DNA of 64,000 nucleotides from Aquimarina latercula DSM 2041 (GTDB taxonomy: Bacteria; Bacteroidota; Bacteroidia; Flavobacteriales; Flavobacteriaceae), in assembly GCF_000430645.1 (NCBI RefSeq), contig NZ_AUMK01000014.1:62001-126000 (forward strand), given 5' to 3'. The stretch's first letter is position 1; the number at the start of each line of letters is the position of its first letter. The notes beneath the pieces were generated by a model. The model saw only the letters and a program-made list of their open reading frames with translations, ran no database searches and was not told the DNA's origin. Position numbers and translations under genes: made by a program. Shown piece by piece: positions 1 to 8,205 of this stretch.

Positions 1-43
1 AATTTAGTATATTAACAAAAGGAAAAATTGTTTAATATAGTGT

Positions 44-781
44 ATGATGGGGATTTCTCCCTTTTTTTTATACCGCCTAAATCGAATGAATGAGGGAAAA
101 CTACTAAAATTTATAATTTCTTTTTTGGTTGTGCTACAGGTTTTAGGATTCTTATTTCAGAATTCTTTGTTGTGTAGCGCCAGTACATCTTTATTGTTTG
201 TATCAATAGCATTTAAATATATACTAGAAAGTAAGAAAATAAAACCGGTGCATATTCTTGTGCTATTTTTATTTTTCATTTCGGAGTTAATGCACTTAAT
301 AACTGAAATAGGAACAATAAAACACAGGATGCTTGTCCGTATAATTGGATACATTATGTTGTTTTATTTTCTTTACTATAATCATAAATCTTTTAAGTAT
401 AATCGCAGAGATGTTTTTACGCTAGTTCTAGGAAGTCTATTATATACAGTAATTTTTTTTATTACATATTCGGTAGTTAGAGAGCCAATGGGGGATTTAA
501 GTTTAATCGGTTTTCTACATTTATTATTGTTGTATGTTTTGCTTATCGTAGGGGCAATGCATTATATAAATATAAGATCAGAAAAGTCTTTATGGTTCTT
601 TTTGGCAATTTTAAACTTTTCATTTAGTGATTTTATTTTATTGATTGATGAGTTTTATCTTCAATCTAGCGAGCTAAAAGTTATTCGCTTAATATGTCAG
701 CCTTTAGCTCTTGTTTTTTTAGTGAATTATATGATTACAAAATATGAATATTTGAAATCTGAAGAGTTTGAAGGCTTTTAG
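44..781 (+). CDS. Polytopic membrane protein, tandem paralogue 1 of 3
   Basis: A 245-residue protein of unknown function made mostly of hydrophobic segments, with about seven or eight predicted membrane helices separated by short Lys/Arg-rich loops. It is first in a run of three adjacent genes of similar length and layout (44-2267) that end in a helix followed by a short acidic tail (here KYEYLKSEEFEGF). Size and helix count resemble YhhN/TMEM86-type membrane proteins, but I see no diagnostic motif, so that is only a suggestion. Two ATG codons sit side by side at the start. The true promoter may lie outside the window. Confidence 0.7.
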   Translation: MMGISPFFLYRLNRMNEGKLLKFIISFLVVLQVLGFLFQNSLLCSASTSLLFVSIAFKYILESKKIKPVHILVLFLFFISELMHLITEIGTIKHRMLVRIIGYIMLFYFLYYNHKSFKYNRRDVFTLVLGSLLYTVIFFITYSVVREPMGDLSLIGFLHLLLLYVLLIVGAMHYINIRSEKSLWFFLAILNFSFSDFILLIDEFYLQSSELKVIRLICQPLALVFLVNYMITKYEYLKSEEFEGF

Positions 782-800
782 AAAGCATAAAGAAGTATAG

Positions 801-1496
801 TTGGATAAAATAAAATTAGCATATAGATTATTGTATATTTCAGGAGTTATGTTATTACTGACTTCTATTTTTCATGAGCCTTGGTTAGTCTATACCAAAA
901 CTCTTGTCGTTATTTCATTGTCTTTTTTTTATTTAGTTGCTGCAAAAAAAATAAGATATCTAGTTTTAATAGCGCTAATGATAGTTTTAATATCAGAGGT
1001 ATTGTCTGTTATAGATTTCAAAAAATATTTTAGAGTAATTAATGTTCTGATGTCATTTTATTATTGTTTTAATATGATGTTATTATGGAAGAGTTTAAAG
1101 AAAGTGAAAATACAACTGAAAAGAATTTTTACCATTCAATTAGGGATTACCATGAGTTTAATTACTTATGTAGTTTACTCAGTAGCAGATATGATTTCTC
1201 TAAATGTTGGAGATGATCAATTTTATCTCAATATCCTTATAATTTTGTTTATATTATTTATTGGTTTTTGTTATTATATCTACTTAAATAGTAAAACTGT
1301 AGTGAGTTCATCTTTAATGATAGCGGCATCTTGCTTTCTTATTGTAAATATTTTGACGATATTAAATAAAATGTATGTATACCTCGATGTGTTTGTAGTT
1401 ATTACAAATGTTTTACAATTATTTGGGCACTATTTTTTGGTTAAGTTTTTTGTGGAGCAAGAGGACTTGAAACCAGATGATGTAGAATTTTTTTAA
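801..1496 (+). CDS. Polytopic membrane protein, tandem paralogue 2 of 3
   Basis: A 231-residue, seven-to-eight-helix membrane protein that begins at a TTG codon (801) 19 bp after the stop of the preceding paralogue, so the two are probably co-transcribed. It shares with its neighbours the pattern of a first hydrophobic hairpin, a central helix bundle, and a last helix followed by an acidic end (EQEDLKPDDVEFF). Sequence identity with the neighbours looks low and is spread over hydrophobic positions, so the duplication is old or the family diverges fast. Function is not recognised. Confidence 0.65.
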   Translation: MDKIKLAYRLLYISGVMLLLTSIFHEPWLVYTKTLVVISLSFFYLVAAKKIRYLVLIALMIVLISEVLSVIDFKKYFRVINVLMSFYYCFNMMLLWKSLKKVKIQLKRIFTIQLGITMSLITYVVYSVADMISLNVGDDQFYLNILIILFILFIGFCYYIYLNSKTVVSSSLMIAASCFLIVNILTILNKMYVYLDVFVVITNVLQLFGHYFLVKFFVEQEDLKPDDVEFF

Positions 1497-1553
1497 TTTA
1501 ATTGTTGATATTTAGTATTTTGAAATGATATTAATATTCACTAAAAATAACAT

Positions 1554-2267
1554 TTGCAAATATTGAGACCCATTAGCCCGTCATATGTATTGTTTTATTT
1601 TTCTTATGTTGTGGTTATTTTGGTTGCTTTTTTTTGTGAAAGAATACATTTGATATATGTCAAGCCATTAGTTCCAGTTTCTCTTATAGTTATTTATATT
1701 ATTAAGACTAAGGTTGTAAATGTTTTTTATATCCTTAGTATGATTGCTATTGCTATTAATGATACATTAGTTTATGCTGATTTTGATAAGTATTTTAATG
1801 TAGTTGGGATGTTGATCATTTCTTTTTATTTGATAAATATATTTTTATTAAGAAGTTATATCTCTCTAGCTGATATTAAATTAAAGAAGTTAGCTTCTTT
1901 TCCTATTATTATAAGTTCTATTTTAATATCATATTTGATTTTTTCGGTGTCTCAATTAGTGCTTCCTGTTCTTATGGATTCTATTGTTACTTTCTTCGCA
2001 ATTCTTTTTGCAGTCCTTCTTTTTGTAGGGGTCTGTTTCTTTATTTATATTACAGATAGGTATCAAGGCAATTTTAAACTTTTTATATCAGCGAGTTGCT
2101 GTTTGTTTGTGAATGCTTTGTTATTAATTAATCATTTTTATTATTATGCTAGGGAGTTTACAATATTAGCAAATATTGCAGAGATTGCAGGGTTGTATTT
2201 TTTCTTGCAATTTTTAATAGAAGCAAGACTGCTAGATAGAGAGGATAACTATTTAAAGGATGTCTAA
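1554..2267 (+). CDS. Polytopic membrane protein, tandem paralogue 3 of 3
   Basis: A 237-residue membrane protein starting at TTG (1554), 57 bp after paralogue 2. The helix pattern matches the two genes upstream, including the N-terminal hydrophobic pair, a YF/DFDKYF-like loop (also DFKKYF in paralogue 2) and a final helix followed by an acidic tail. The shared D-F-x-K-Y-F motif is the clearest sign of common descent between copies 2 and 3. Function is unknown. An integral inner-membrane location is inferred from hydrophobicity only. Confidence 0.65.
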   Translation: MQILRPISPSYVLFYFSYVVVILVAFFCERIHLIYVKPLVPVSLIVIYIIKTKVVNVFYILSMIAIAINDTLVYADFDKYFNVVGMLIISFYLINIFLLRSYISLADIKLKKLASFPIIISSILISYLIFSVSQLVLPVLMDSIVTFFAILFAVLLFVGVCFFIYITDRYQGNFKLFISASCCLFVNALLLINHFYYYAREFTILANIAEIAGLYFFLQFLIEARLLDREDNYLKDV

Positions 2268-2394
2268 ACCTTTAGATGAATCGAGGAATAAAACAGATTT
2301 ATCACTAATGTTAATTATATAACTAAAAGTTAAATTATTTAGTTTTTTTCAATTTTCTTATGCTCTTCTACATGAATTTAAGATGTAAAATAGC

Positions 2395-2402
2395 TACATT
2401 TG
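2395..2402 (+). promoter_or_regulatory. Bacteroidota -7 promoter box before the DUF6913-dapA genes
   Basis: TACATTTG matches the Bacteroidota -7 consensus TAnnTTTG and lies 20 bp before the ATG of the next gene, in the gap that follows the membrane-protein triplet. No convincing -33 TTG is present at the usual distance, so confidence is moderate. Confidence 0.4.
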
Positions 2403-2422
2403 TCACTTAATCTTTTTTATAA

Positions 2423-2947
2423 ATGATTTTAAAGGGTCTTAAACGTAATGCACTAAAAAAAAGCATTGAATCTCATATCAAGTCTAGAAAATCTAGAGCA
2501 AAAGAGGTTTCTAGTATTAAAAGTTTAGCAGTTTTAATTGATGCCTCTCAATCTGTTAATGTATTGTCATTAGTTAAGTTAGCTAATGAATTAGGCGTTA
2601 AATCTGATAGGTTAAAAGTAATGGGATATAAAGAAGATCAGAAAGAAATTTCTGATGATAAAGATGCAGCCTATTATAATGATAAAAGTTTTGGTGTTGG
2701 TGGAGCTGTTAAAAGTAATTCTTTAAAAGATTTTATAAATGAGGAATATGATGTTTTGATCAACTTTTATTCAGAAAGTAAACAAGAATTAGATTATGTA
2801 GCGGCAGCTTCTAAGGCCAAGTTTAAAGTTGGTTTTGCAGAAATTGATAACCGCATAAATGATTTAGTTATTGGTTCTGCAGATCAGAACATAAATCTCT
2901 TTATTTCCGAATTAAAAAAATATTTAAAAATTTTACAGATTATATAA
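2423..2947 (+). CDS. DUF6913-like cytosolic protein
   Basis: A 174-residue soluble protein without signal peptide. The N-terminal 25 residues are very basic (KSIESHIKSRKSRAK), followed by an alpha/beta region with LAVLIDASQ and a later stretch YDVLINFYSESKQELDYVAAASKAKFKVGFAE. This resembles the flavobacterial DUF6913 family, often found beside dapA. The function is not known to me. It ends 1 bp before the dapA ATG, so the pair is almost certainly translated from one mRNA. It has its own -7 box upstream. Confidence 0.7.
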   Translation: MILKGLKRNALKKSIESHIKSRKSRAKEVSSIKSLAVLIDASQSVNVLSLVKLANELGVKSDRLKVMGYKEDQKEISDDKDAAYYNDKSFGVGGAVKSNSLKDFINEEYDVLINFYSESKQELDYVAAASKAKFKVGFAEIDNRINDLVIGSADQNINLFISELKKYLKILQII

Positions 2948-2948
2948 T

Positions 2949-3824
2949 ATGAGTGCTTTTCTGAAAGGAACTGGTGTTGCATTAGCTACACCTTTTAAGA
3001 ATGATGGTTCAATTGATTTTGATGGAGTTGAATCTTTAGTAGAATTTTGTGTTAATGGTGGAGTAGAGTATCTGGTAGTATTGGGTACGACTGCAGAATC
3101 AGTTACGCTTTCTAAGGACGAAAAAAAGGCTTTAGTAGATCATATTGTTACTGTAAATAAAAAGAGATTACCTTTAGTAATTGGTATAGGAGGAAATAAT
3201 ACTGCGTCAATTATCCAAGAAATAAAAGACACGGAATTGTCAGCTTTTGATGCGATATTATCTGTGGTTCCTATGTATAATAGACCTACTCAAGAAGGTA
3301 TATATCAACATTTTAAAATTATTAATGATCAATCACCATTGCCAGTTTTATTATATAATGTTCCATCCCGAACAGGAACCAATATGGCTGCCGAAACGAC
3401 TTTGAAATTAGCGCAATTAGATAAAATTGTTGGAATTAAAGAAGCAACGGGTGATTTTACACAAGTGTTAAAGATTTTAAAGGATCGTCCAAAGGATTTT
3501 CTTGTTATTTCTGGGGATGATGCTTTAGCATTACCAGCAGTTACTGCTGGTGGAGATGGAGTTATTAGTGTAATTGGTCAAGGGTTTCCAGAAGAGTTTT
3601 CAGAAATGATCCGTTTGGGACTTTCTGGAGATACACAACAAGCTTTTGAAATCTTATATAAATTATTACCAGTGTTAGATTATGCTTTTGAAGAAGGTAA
3701 CCCTGCTGGAATCAAGAATATTTTAAAGAACAAAGGGGTTTGTGATGATCATTTGCGTCTGCCTTTAATTCCGGTCTCTAAAAATTTAGCAGATAGAATA
3801 GATGATTATATAAAGAATAATTAA
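2949..3824 (+). CDS. dapA: 4-hydroxy-tetrahydrodipicolinate synthase
   Basis: DapA condenses pyruvate with aspartate semialdehyde in the cytosol, the first committed step of lysine and diaminopimelate synthesis. At 291 residues it has the family's usual length and a complete TIM-barrel pattern. The substrate motif appears as GTTAES near residue 46, the catalytic tyrosine sits in YNVPSRT near residue 136, and the Schiff-base lysine in GIKEAT near residue 164. It directly follows the DUF6913-like gene and precedes a K+ channel gene by 9 bp. All key residues are present, so it should be active. Confidence 0.96.
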   Translation: MSAFLKGTGVALATPFKNDGSIDFDGVESLVEFCVNGGVEYLVVLGTTAESVTLSKDEKKALVDHIVTVNKKRLPLVIGIGGNNTASIIQEIKDTELSAFDAILSVVPMYNRPTQEGIYQHFKIINDQSPLPVLLYNVPSRTGTNMAAETTLKLAQLDKIVGIKEATGDFTQVLKILKDRPKDFLVISGDDALALPAVTAGGDGVISVIGQGFPEEFSEMIRLGLSGDTQQAFEILYKLLPVLDYAFEEGNPAGIKNILKNKGVCDDHLRLPLIPVSKNLADRIDDYIKNN

Positions 3825-3833
3825 TAAGCTTTT

Positions 3834-4751
3834 ATGGCCAAGAAAATAAAAGATCCTGGTATTGGTCTTTCGTCTAATAAAAGAGCGAAACGATTTATTA
3901 ATAAAGATGGTTCTTTTAATATAAAACATCTCAATAGACGTACATCCATTTCTAGGAGTTATAATTACTTGATAAGTATATCTTGGTTTAAATTCTTTTG
4001 TTGGGTGTTTTTAGGCTATGTGTTTATAAATTCAGTATTCGCTATTATATATGTATTAGTTGGAATCTCTGCGATAACAGTTCCAACCGGAAGTATTATA
4101 GGAGATTTTATGAAAGCCTTCTTTTTTTCTGCTCAGACTGTAACTACTGTAGGGTACGGAGCAATGGCTCCAAAAGGAGTAGTTTTTGGTGTTATTTCTT
4201 CGATTGAGGCTTTGATAGGGTTGTTAAGTTTTTCTTTTATTACTGGGTTGTTGTATGGAAGATTTTCTAAGCCTAAATCAAGTATTAGGTTTAGCGATAT
4301 TATGGTTTTAAGAGAACATAATAATGTCAATAGTATTATGTTTAGATTAATGAGCAGGAGTACAAATGTTATGATTCGTCCAAAAGTTGAGGTTACATTG
4401 GCGTTATCTCAAAAAACCGAAAATGATAAATATGTAAATAACTTTTACAATTTAAAATTAGAAAGAAATGAAATTACATATTTACCAACAACTTGGACAG
4501 TAGTTCATCCAATTAATGAATCGAGTCCTTTATCAGAATTTAAAAAAGAAGAATTACCTCAATTACACGGAGAAATTTTAATATTAGTTACGTATTATGA
4601 TGAGTCTTTTGCTCAAGAAGTACATCAAGTGCATTCTTATATGTTACACAATTTAAATATTGACAAAGCTTTTATCCCAGCTTTTCATTATGATGAAGAG
4701 GGCTTTACTGTTTTAGATCATGATAAAATAGGAGAAACAAAAACCTTGTAA
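3834..4751 (+). CDS. Inward-rectifier (Kir/KirBac-type) potassium channel
   Basis: A 305-residue two-helix channel. The first membrane helix is near residues 50-75, the pore loop holds the K+ selectivity filter TVGYG (about residues 105-109, in TVTTVGYGAMAP), and the second helix follows at about 115-142. The last 160 residues form the beta-rich cytoplasmic domain typical of Kir channels, with the linker sequence SIRFSDIMVLREHNNVNSIMFRLMSRS. The N-terminal 45 residues are basic and lie in the cytoplasm. It is packed 9 bp behind dapA. The co-transcription with lysine and envelope genes is conserved-looking but its meaning is unclear. Confidence 0.9.
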   Translation: MAKKIKDPGIGLSSNKRAKRFINKDGSFNIKHLNRRTSISRSYNYLISISWFKFFCWVFLGYVFINSVFAIIYVLVGISAITVPTGSIIGDFMKAFFFSAQTVTTVGYGAMAPKGVVFGVISSIEALIGLLSFSFITGLLYGRFSKPKSSIRFSDIMVLREHNNVNSIMFRLMSRSTNVMIRPKVEVTLALSQKTENDKYVNNFYNLKLERNEITYLPTTWTVVHPINESSPLSEFKKEELPQLHGEILILVTYYDESFAQEVHQVHSYMLHNLNIDKAFIPAFHYDEEGFTVLDHDKIGETKTL

Positions 4752-4780
4752 TGAACAAATTAAGTAAGGTTCTTTTTTTC
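4742..4780 (+). terminator. Possible intrinsic terminator after the Kir channel
   Basis: A 6-bp stem AACCTT/AAGGTT (4742-4747 with 4766-4771) is followed by a run of T from 4773. The left arm overlaps the end of the channel gene. The loop is long (18 nt), so this is a weak call. Confidence 0.35.
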
Positions 4781-4836
4781 TTTTTTCTTTTGCAACAACC
4801 CCGTCTTTTTTTAGTTCTTTAATAGATGAATTAAAG

Positions 4837-4868
4837 TTTTTGTAATACGGCAGAAATATCTATTTTTG
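4837..4868 (+). promoter_or_regulatory. Promoter of bamD-rpoZ-coaBC operon
   Basis: A TTTTTG element ending at 4842 is separated by 18 nt from TATTTTTG (4861-4868), matching the Bacteroidota -33 TTTG and -7 TAnnTTTG consensus with normal spacing. The bamD ATG follows 18 nt after the -7 box. Transcription should start near 4873. Confidence 0.6.
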
Positions 4869-4886
4869 CCAGATGTTTTTTAAGAT

Positions 4887-5678
4887 ATGAAGAAATTTTT
4901 GTTTTTGCTGATTTTAGTGATAGCTTTTGGTTCCTGTAGTGAGTATCAAAGAGTGCTCAAAGCAGAAGAAGTTGGACCTAAATATAAATTAGCAGAAGAG
5001 TTATATAAAGAAGGGAAGTATAAAAAAGCATTACGACTTTTTGAACAGATTGTACCTCAGTTTAGAGGAAAACCACAAGCAGAAAGAGTGATGTATTATT
5101 ATTCTGATACGTATTATAATTTGGAAGACTACTATCTTGCAGGTTATCAGTTTGAAAGATTTGCTAAGTCGTATCCTAATAGTGATAAAAGAGAAGAGGC
5201 TTCTTATAAAGGAGCAAAAAGCTATTATTACCTTTCTCCAAGATATAGTTTGGATCAGACGGAAACAGATGAAGCTTTAGAAAAATTACAAACATATATA
5301 AATGCTTTTCCGGATAGTGAAAATCTTGAGGAAGCTAATAGCTTAGTTGCAGAATTAAGAAATAAAAAGGAGAAAAAAGCTTTTGAAATAGCAAAACGCT
5401 ATCATCATAGAGAGAATTATAAAGTAGCTATTAATGCCTTTGATAACTATTTAATAGATTATCCTGGTTCTACTTTTAGAGAAAAAGCATTATATTACAA
5501 GCTAGAATCTCAATATTTACTTGCAATTGGGAGTTATGATGTACTTGTAAAAGAACGACTTGAAGTTGCTAATGGTTTTTATAATAATTATAAAAAGTAT
5601 TATAAAGAAGGAGAGTTTACTGCGGATGCAGAAGAAATATCAGAAGATATCAAGACAAGATTAGAACAATATAAATAG
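4887..5678 (+). CDS. bamD: Outer membrane protein assembly factor BamD
   Basis: BamD is the lipoprotein partner of BamA in the machine that folds beta-barrel proteins into the outer membrane. This 263-residue copy has a lipoprotein signal peptide ending AFGSC (Cys17), then tetratricopeptide-like repeats (YKLAEELYKEGKYKKALRLF, DYYLAGYQFERFAKSYPNS) over most of its length. Length and repeats fit the YfiO/BamD family. A consensus promoter lies just upstream, and rpoZ follows by 15 bp, so bamD is probably first in an essential operon. Confidence 0.9.
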   Translation: MKKFLFLLILVIAFGSCSEYQRVLKAEEVGPKYKLAEELYKEGKYKKALRLFEQIVPQFRGKPQAERVMYYYSDTYYNLEDYYLAGYQFERFAKSYPNSDKREEASYKGAKSYYYLSPRYSLDQTETDEALEKLQTYINAFPDSENLEEANSLVAELRNKKEKKAFEIAKRYHHRENYKVAINAFDNYLIDYPGSTFREKALYYKLESQYLLAIGSYDVLVKERLEVANGFYNNYKKYYKEGEFTADAEEISEDIKTRLEQYK

Positions 5679-5693
5679 AAAATTTAGGAGAAG

Positions 5694-6026
5694 ATGGATT
5701 TGAAAAAAAGTAATGCGCCTGTTAATACTACTACAATTGATAAGAATTTAGTAGATCAGCCTACAGGTAATATTTATGAGGCAATTTCTGTAATATCTAA
5801 AAGAGCCAATCAAATTAATACTGATATAAAAAAAGAGCTTTTAGAAAAGTTAGATGAGTTTGCTACTTACAATGACAGTTTAGAAGAAATCTTTGAAAAC
5901 AAAGAACAGATAGAAGTTTCTAAATTCTATGAAAGATTACCTAAGCCACATTCTCTTGCAGCGCAAGAATGGTTAGATGGTAAAATATACTTCAGAAATA
6001 CAAAGACAGATTCTGAATCGTTATAA
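5694..6026 (+). CDS. rpoZ: DNA-directed RNA polymerase omega subunit (Rpb6-like)
   Basis: A 110-residue protein of the omega/Rpb6 family, which helps assembly of RNA polymerase by holding the beta-prime subunit. The recognisable core is YEAISVISKRANQIN (about residues 24-38), followed by an acidic helical tail typical of the Bacteroidota version. It lies between bamD (15 bp upstream) and coaBC (2 bp downstream), an arrangement that parallels the rpoZ-coaBC linkage seen in many bacteria. Confidence 0.85.
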   Translation: MDLKKSNAPVNTTTIDKNLVDQPTGNIYEAISVISKRANQINTDIKKELLEKLDEFATYNDSLEEIFENKEQIEVSKFYERLPKPHSLAAQEWLDGKIYFRNTKTDSESL

Positions 6027-6028
6027 GT

Positions 6029-7243
6029 ATGTCATCAATATTAGGCGGTAAAAAAATTCTTATAGGTGTTACCGCTGGTATTGCTGCATATAAAACAGCT
6101 TCATTGGTGCGTCTTTTTATTAAATCAGGCGCACAAGTAAAGGTTGTAATGACTCCTGCAGCAAAAGATTTCGTAACGCCACTTACACTTTCTACATTAT
6201 CTAAGAATCCAGTGCATTCATCCTTTTATGATGAAGAAGATGAGAACGCAGAATGGAATAACCATGTAGAGTTGGGGTTATGGGCGGATATCATGCTTAT
6301 AGCACCAGCCACAGCTAATACTTTATCTAAGATGTCAACTGGTAGTAGTAATAATCTACTTTTGGCAACTTATCTATCTGCAAAATGCCCTGTGTATTTT
6401 GCTCCGGCAATGGATTTAGATATGTACAATCATCCATCAACACACGAAACCTTCAAAAAGCTTCAGTCTTTCGGTAATATCATGATTCCAGCAGAATCAG
6501 GAGAGCTAGCAAGTGGATTAGTAGGACAAGGTAGAATGGCAGAGCCTGCGACCATAGTTCGTTTTATAGAAGAGGATATTTTAGGAAAATTACCTTTAAA
6601 AGGGCAAAAAGTTTTAATTACAGCAGGCCCAACATATGAGGCTATCGATCCAGTTCGTTTTATAGGAAATCATTCTAGTGGACGTATGGGGATAGAGTTA
6701 GCGACAACAGCGGCTAATCTAGGAGCAGAGGTGTCATTAATATTGGGGCCTTCTTCACTTAAGGTTTCTCACGACTTTATAAATGTAATACCTGTTGTAA
6801 GTGCAGCTTCTATGTATGAAGCGGTAACTAAAGAATTTGAAAATTGCAATATAGCTATAGCTTCTGCGGCGGTTGCAGATTACAGACCAAAGAATGTTTC
6901 TGATCAAAAAATAAAAAAATCCGATACTAGCTTTTCCATTGAATTAGAGCGCACTACTGATATCCTTAAATGGATGGGTTCTGTGAAAAAAGATCAATTT
7001 TTAGTTGGTTTTGCATTAGAAACAGAGAATGAAGAACAAAATGCAAAAGGCAAACTAGAGAAGAAGAACTTGGATCTAATTGTACTTAATTCTCTTAATG
7101 ATAAAGGTGCAGGTTTTAAAGGGCAAACAAATAAAGTAACACTGATTAATCATAAATTAGAAATTAAAGCGTTTGAATTAAAGACCAAGACTGAGGTTGC
7201 ACAGGATATTTTTAATGAAATTAATGAACAACGTAATGCGTAA
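6029..7243 (+). CDS. coaBC: Bifunctional phosphopantothenoylcysteine decarboxylase/synthetase
   Basis: CoaBC adds cysteine to 4-phosphopantothenate (CoaB) and decarboxylates the product (CoaC), two successive steps of coenzyme A synthesis in the cytosol. The 404 residues comprise an N-terminal flavoprotein domain (GVTAGIAAYK; active-site His in NHVELG; IAPATANTLSK; PAMDLDMY) and a C-terminal synthetase domain beginning at about residue 190 with ITAGPTYEAIDPVRFIGNHS and a conserved KIKK stretch. Length is normal for the fused enzyme. The end overlaps the next gene by 8 bp. The coaE gene of the same pathway lies 5.6 kb downstream. Confidence 0.96.
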   Translation: MSSILGGKKILIGVTAGIAAYKTASLVRLFIKSGAQVKVVMTPAAKDFVTPLTLSTLSKNPVHSSFYDEEDENAEWNNHVELGLWADIMLIAPATANTLSKMSTGSSNNLLLATYLSAKCPVYFAPAMDLDMYNHPSTHETFKKLQSFGNIMIPAESGELASGLVGQGRMAEPATIVRFIEEDILGKLPLKGQKVLITAGPTYEAIDPVRFIGNHSSGRMGIELATTAANLGAEVSLILGPSSLKVSHDFINVIPVVSAASMYEAVTKEFENCNIAIASAAVADYRPKNVSDQKIKKSDTSFSIELERTTDILKWMGSVKKDQFLVGFALETENEEQNAKGKLEKKNLDLIVLNSLNDKGAGFKGQTNKVTLINHKLEIKAFELKTKTEVAQDIFNEINEQRNA

Positions 7244-8123
7244 AATTTTTCCATTTGTTATACTGTTATTTGGTATTATAGTTAATGCTCAAGAGTTTAA
7301 TGCCACAGTGGTGGTAAATGCAGAACAAACAGGAAATCCAAATTTACAAGTTTATAAGACATTAGAAAGATCGGTTACAGAGTTTATTAATAATACAAAA
7401 TGGACTGAGTTAGATTATCGAACTGAAGAACGAATAGATTGCAGTTTCTTTATTACCATTAATGGAAATAGCAATGATAGTTTTAATGCTACGGTGCAAG
7501 TTCAAGCTTCTAGACCTATATATGGTTCTAATTATAAGACTACTATATTGAATATTAATGATAAACAGTTTAATTTTCAGTACTTAGAGTTCCAGCCTTT
7601 AAATTATAATCCTAACAATTTTGAATCAAACCTTATTTCTGTAGTTGCTTTTTATTTGTATACCATATTGGGAGTTGATGCGGATTCTTTCGAATTAAAT
7701 TCTGGAACTGCATATTATCAAGAAGCTAAAAATATAGTAGGGAACGCTCAAGGAGGTAATACAGTTGGTTGGAACGGTCAAGATGGTCCCCAAACTAGAT
7801 TTAGATTAAATGATGATTTATTATCTGGTACTTTTGATGGATATAGAACTGCGTTATATTCTTATCACAGAGAAGGACTGGATATTATGAGTAATGATCT
7901 TAAGAAAGGTAAAGAGTCTATTTTAGAATCAATGAAAACTCTCGAAGGACTACATAGAACCAGGCCTAATTCATATATAATGAGAGTGTTTTTTGATGCA
8001 AAAGCGGATGAGGTTTCAAAAATCCTTTCTGGAGGACCTTCAATGAATATTGCAGAGACTATGTCGATACTAAGTAGAATAGCACCAACCTATGCTACTA
8101 ACTGGGCAGAGATAAAATTATAA
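7236..8123 (+). CDS. DUF4835 family periplasmic protein (PorD-like)
   Basis: A secreted protein of about 295 residues with a clean signal peptide (MRKIFPFVILLFGIIVNAQ). I chose the ATG at 7236, which overlaps the coaBC stop, because longer starts at 7197 or 7224 only add residues before the signal peptide. The body contains the family features TVVVNAEQTGNPNLQVYKTLE, LEFQPLNYNPNNFESNLISVVAFYLY and repeated GGN/NGQDGPQTRF. The DUF4835 family has been linked to the T9SS component PorD. That link is family knowledge and is not shown here, but T9SS clients occur elsewhere in this window. Confidence 0.8.
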   Translation: MRKIFPFVILLFGIIVNAQEFNATVVVNAEQTGNPNLQVYKTLERSVTEFINNTKWTELDYRTEERIDCSFFITINGNSNDSFNATVQVQASRPIYGSNYKTTILNINDKQFNFQYLEFQPLNYNPNNFESNLISVVAFYLYTILGVDADSFELNSGTAYYQEAKNIVGNAQGGNTVGWNGQDGPQTRFRLNDDLLSGTFDGYRTALYSYHREGLDIMSNDLKKGKESILESMKTLEGLHRTRPNSYIMRVFFDAKADEVSKILSGGPSMNIAETMSILSRIAPTYATNWAEIKL

Positions 8124-8205
8124 GTTTTTCTTCTTGAAATTGAAATCTTTTTAAAACTATAGTATCTTTACTTTCTTTAATAAATAATAAAAATATTACT
8201 ATCCT

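Noticed and set aside
4751..4822. 23-codon hydrophobic frame starting at the Kir channel stop
   Set aside because: It is composed of poly-T driven Phe/Leu codons and overlaps a terminator-like stem. It is more likely noncoding.
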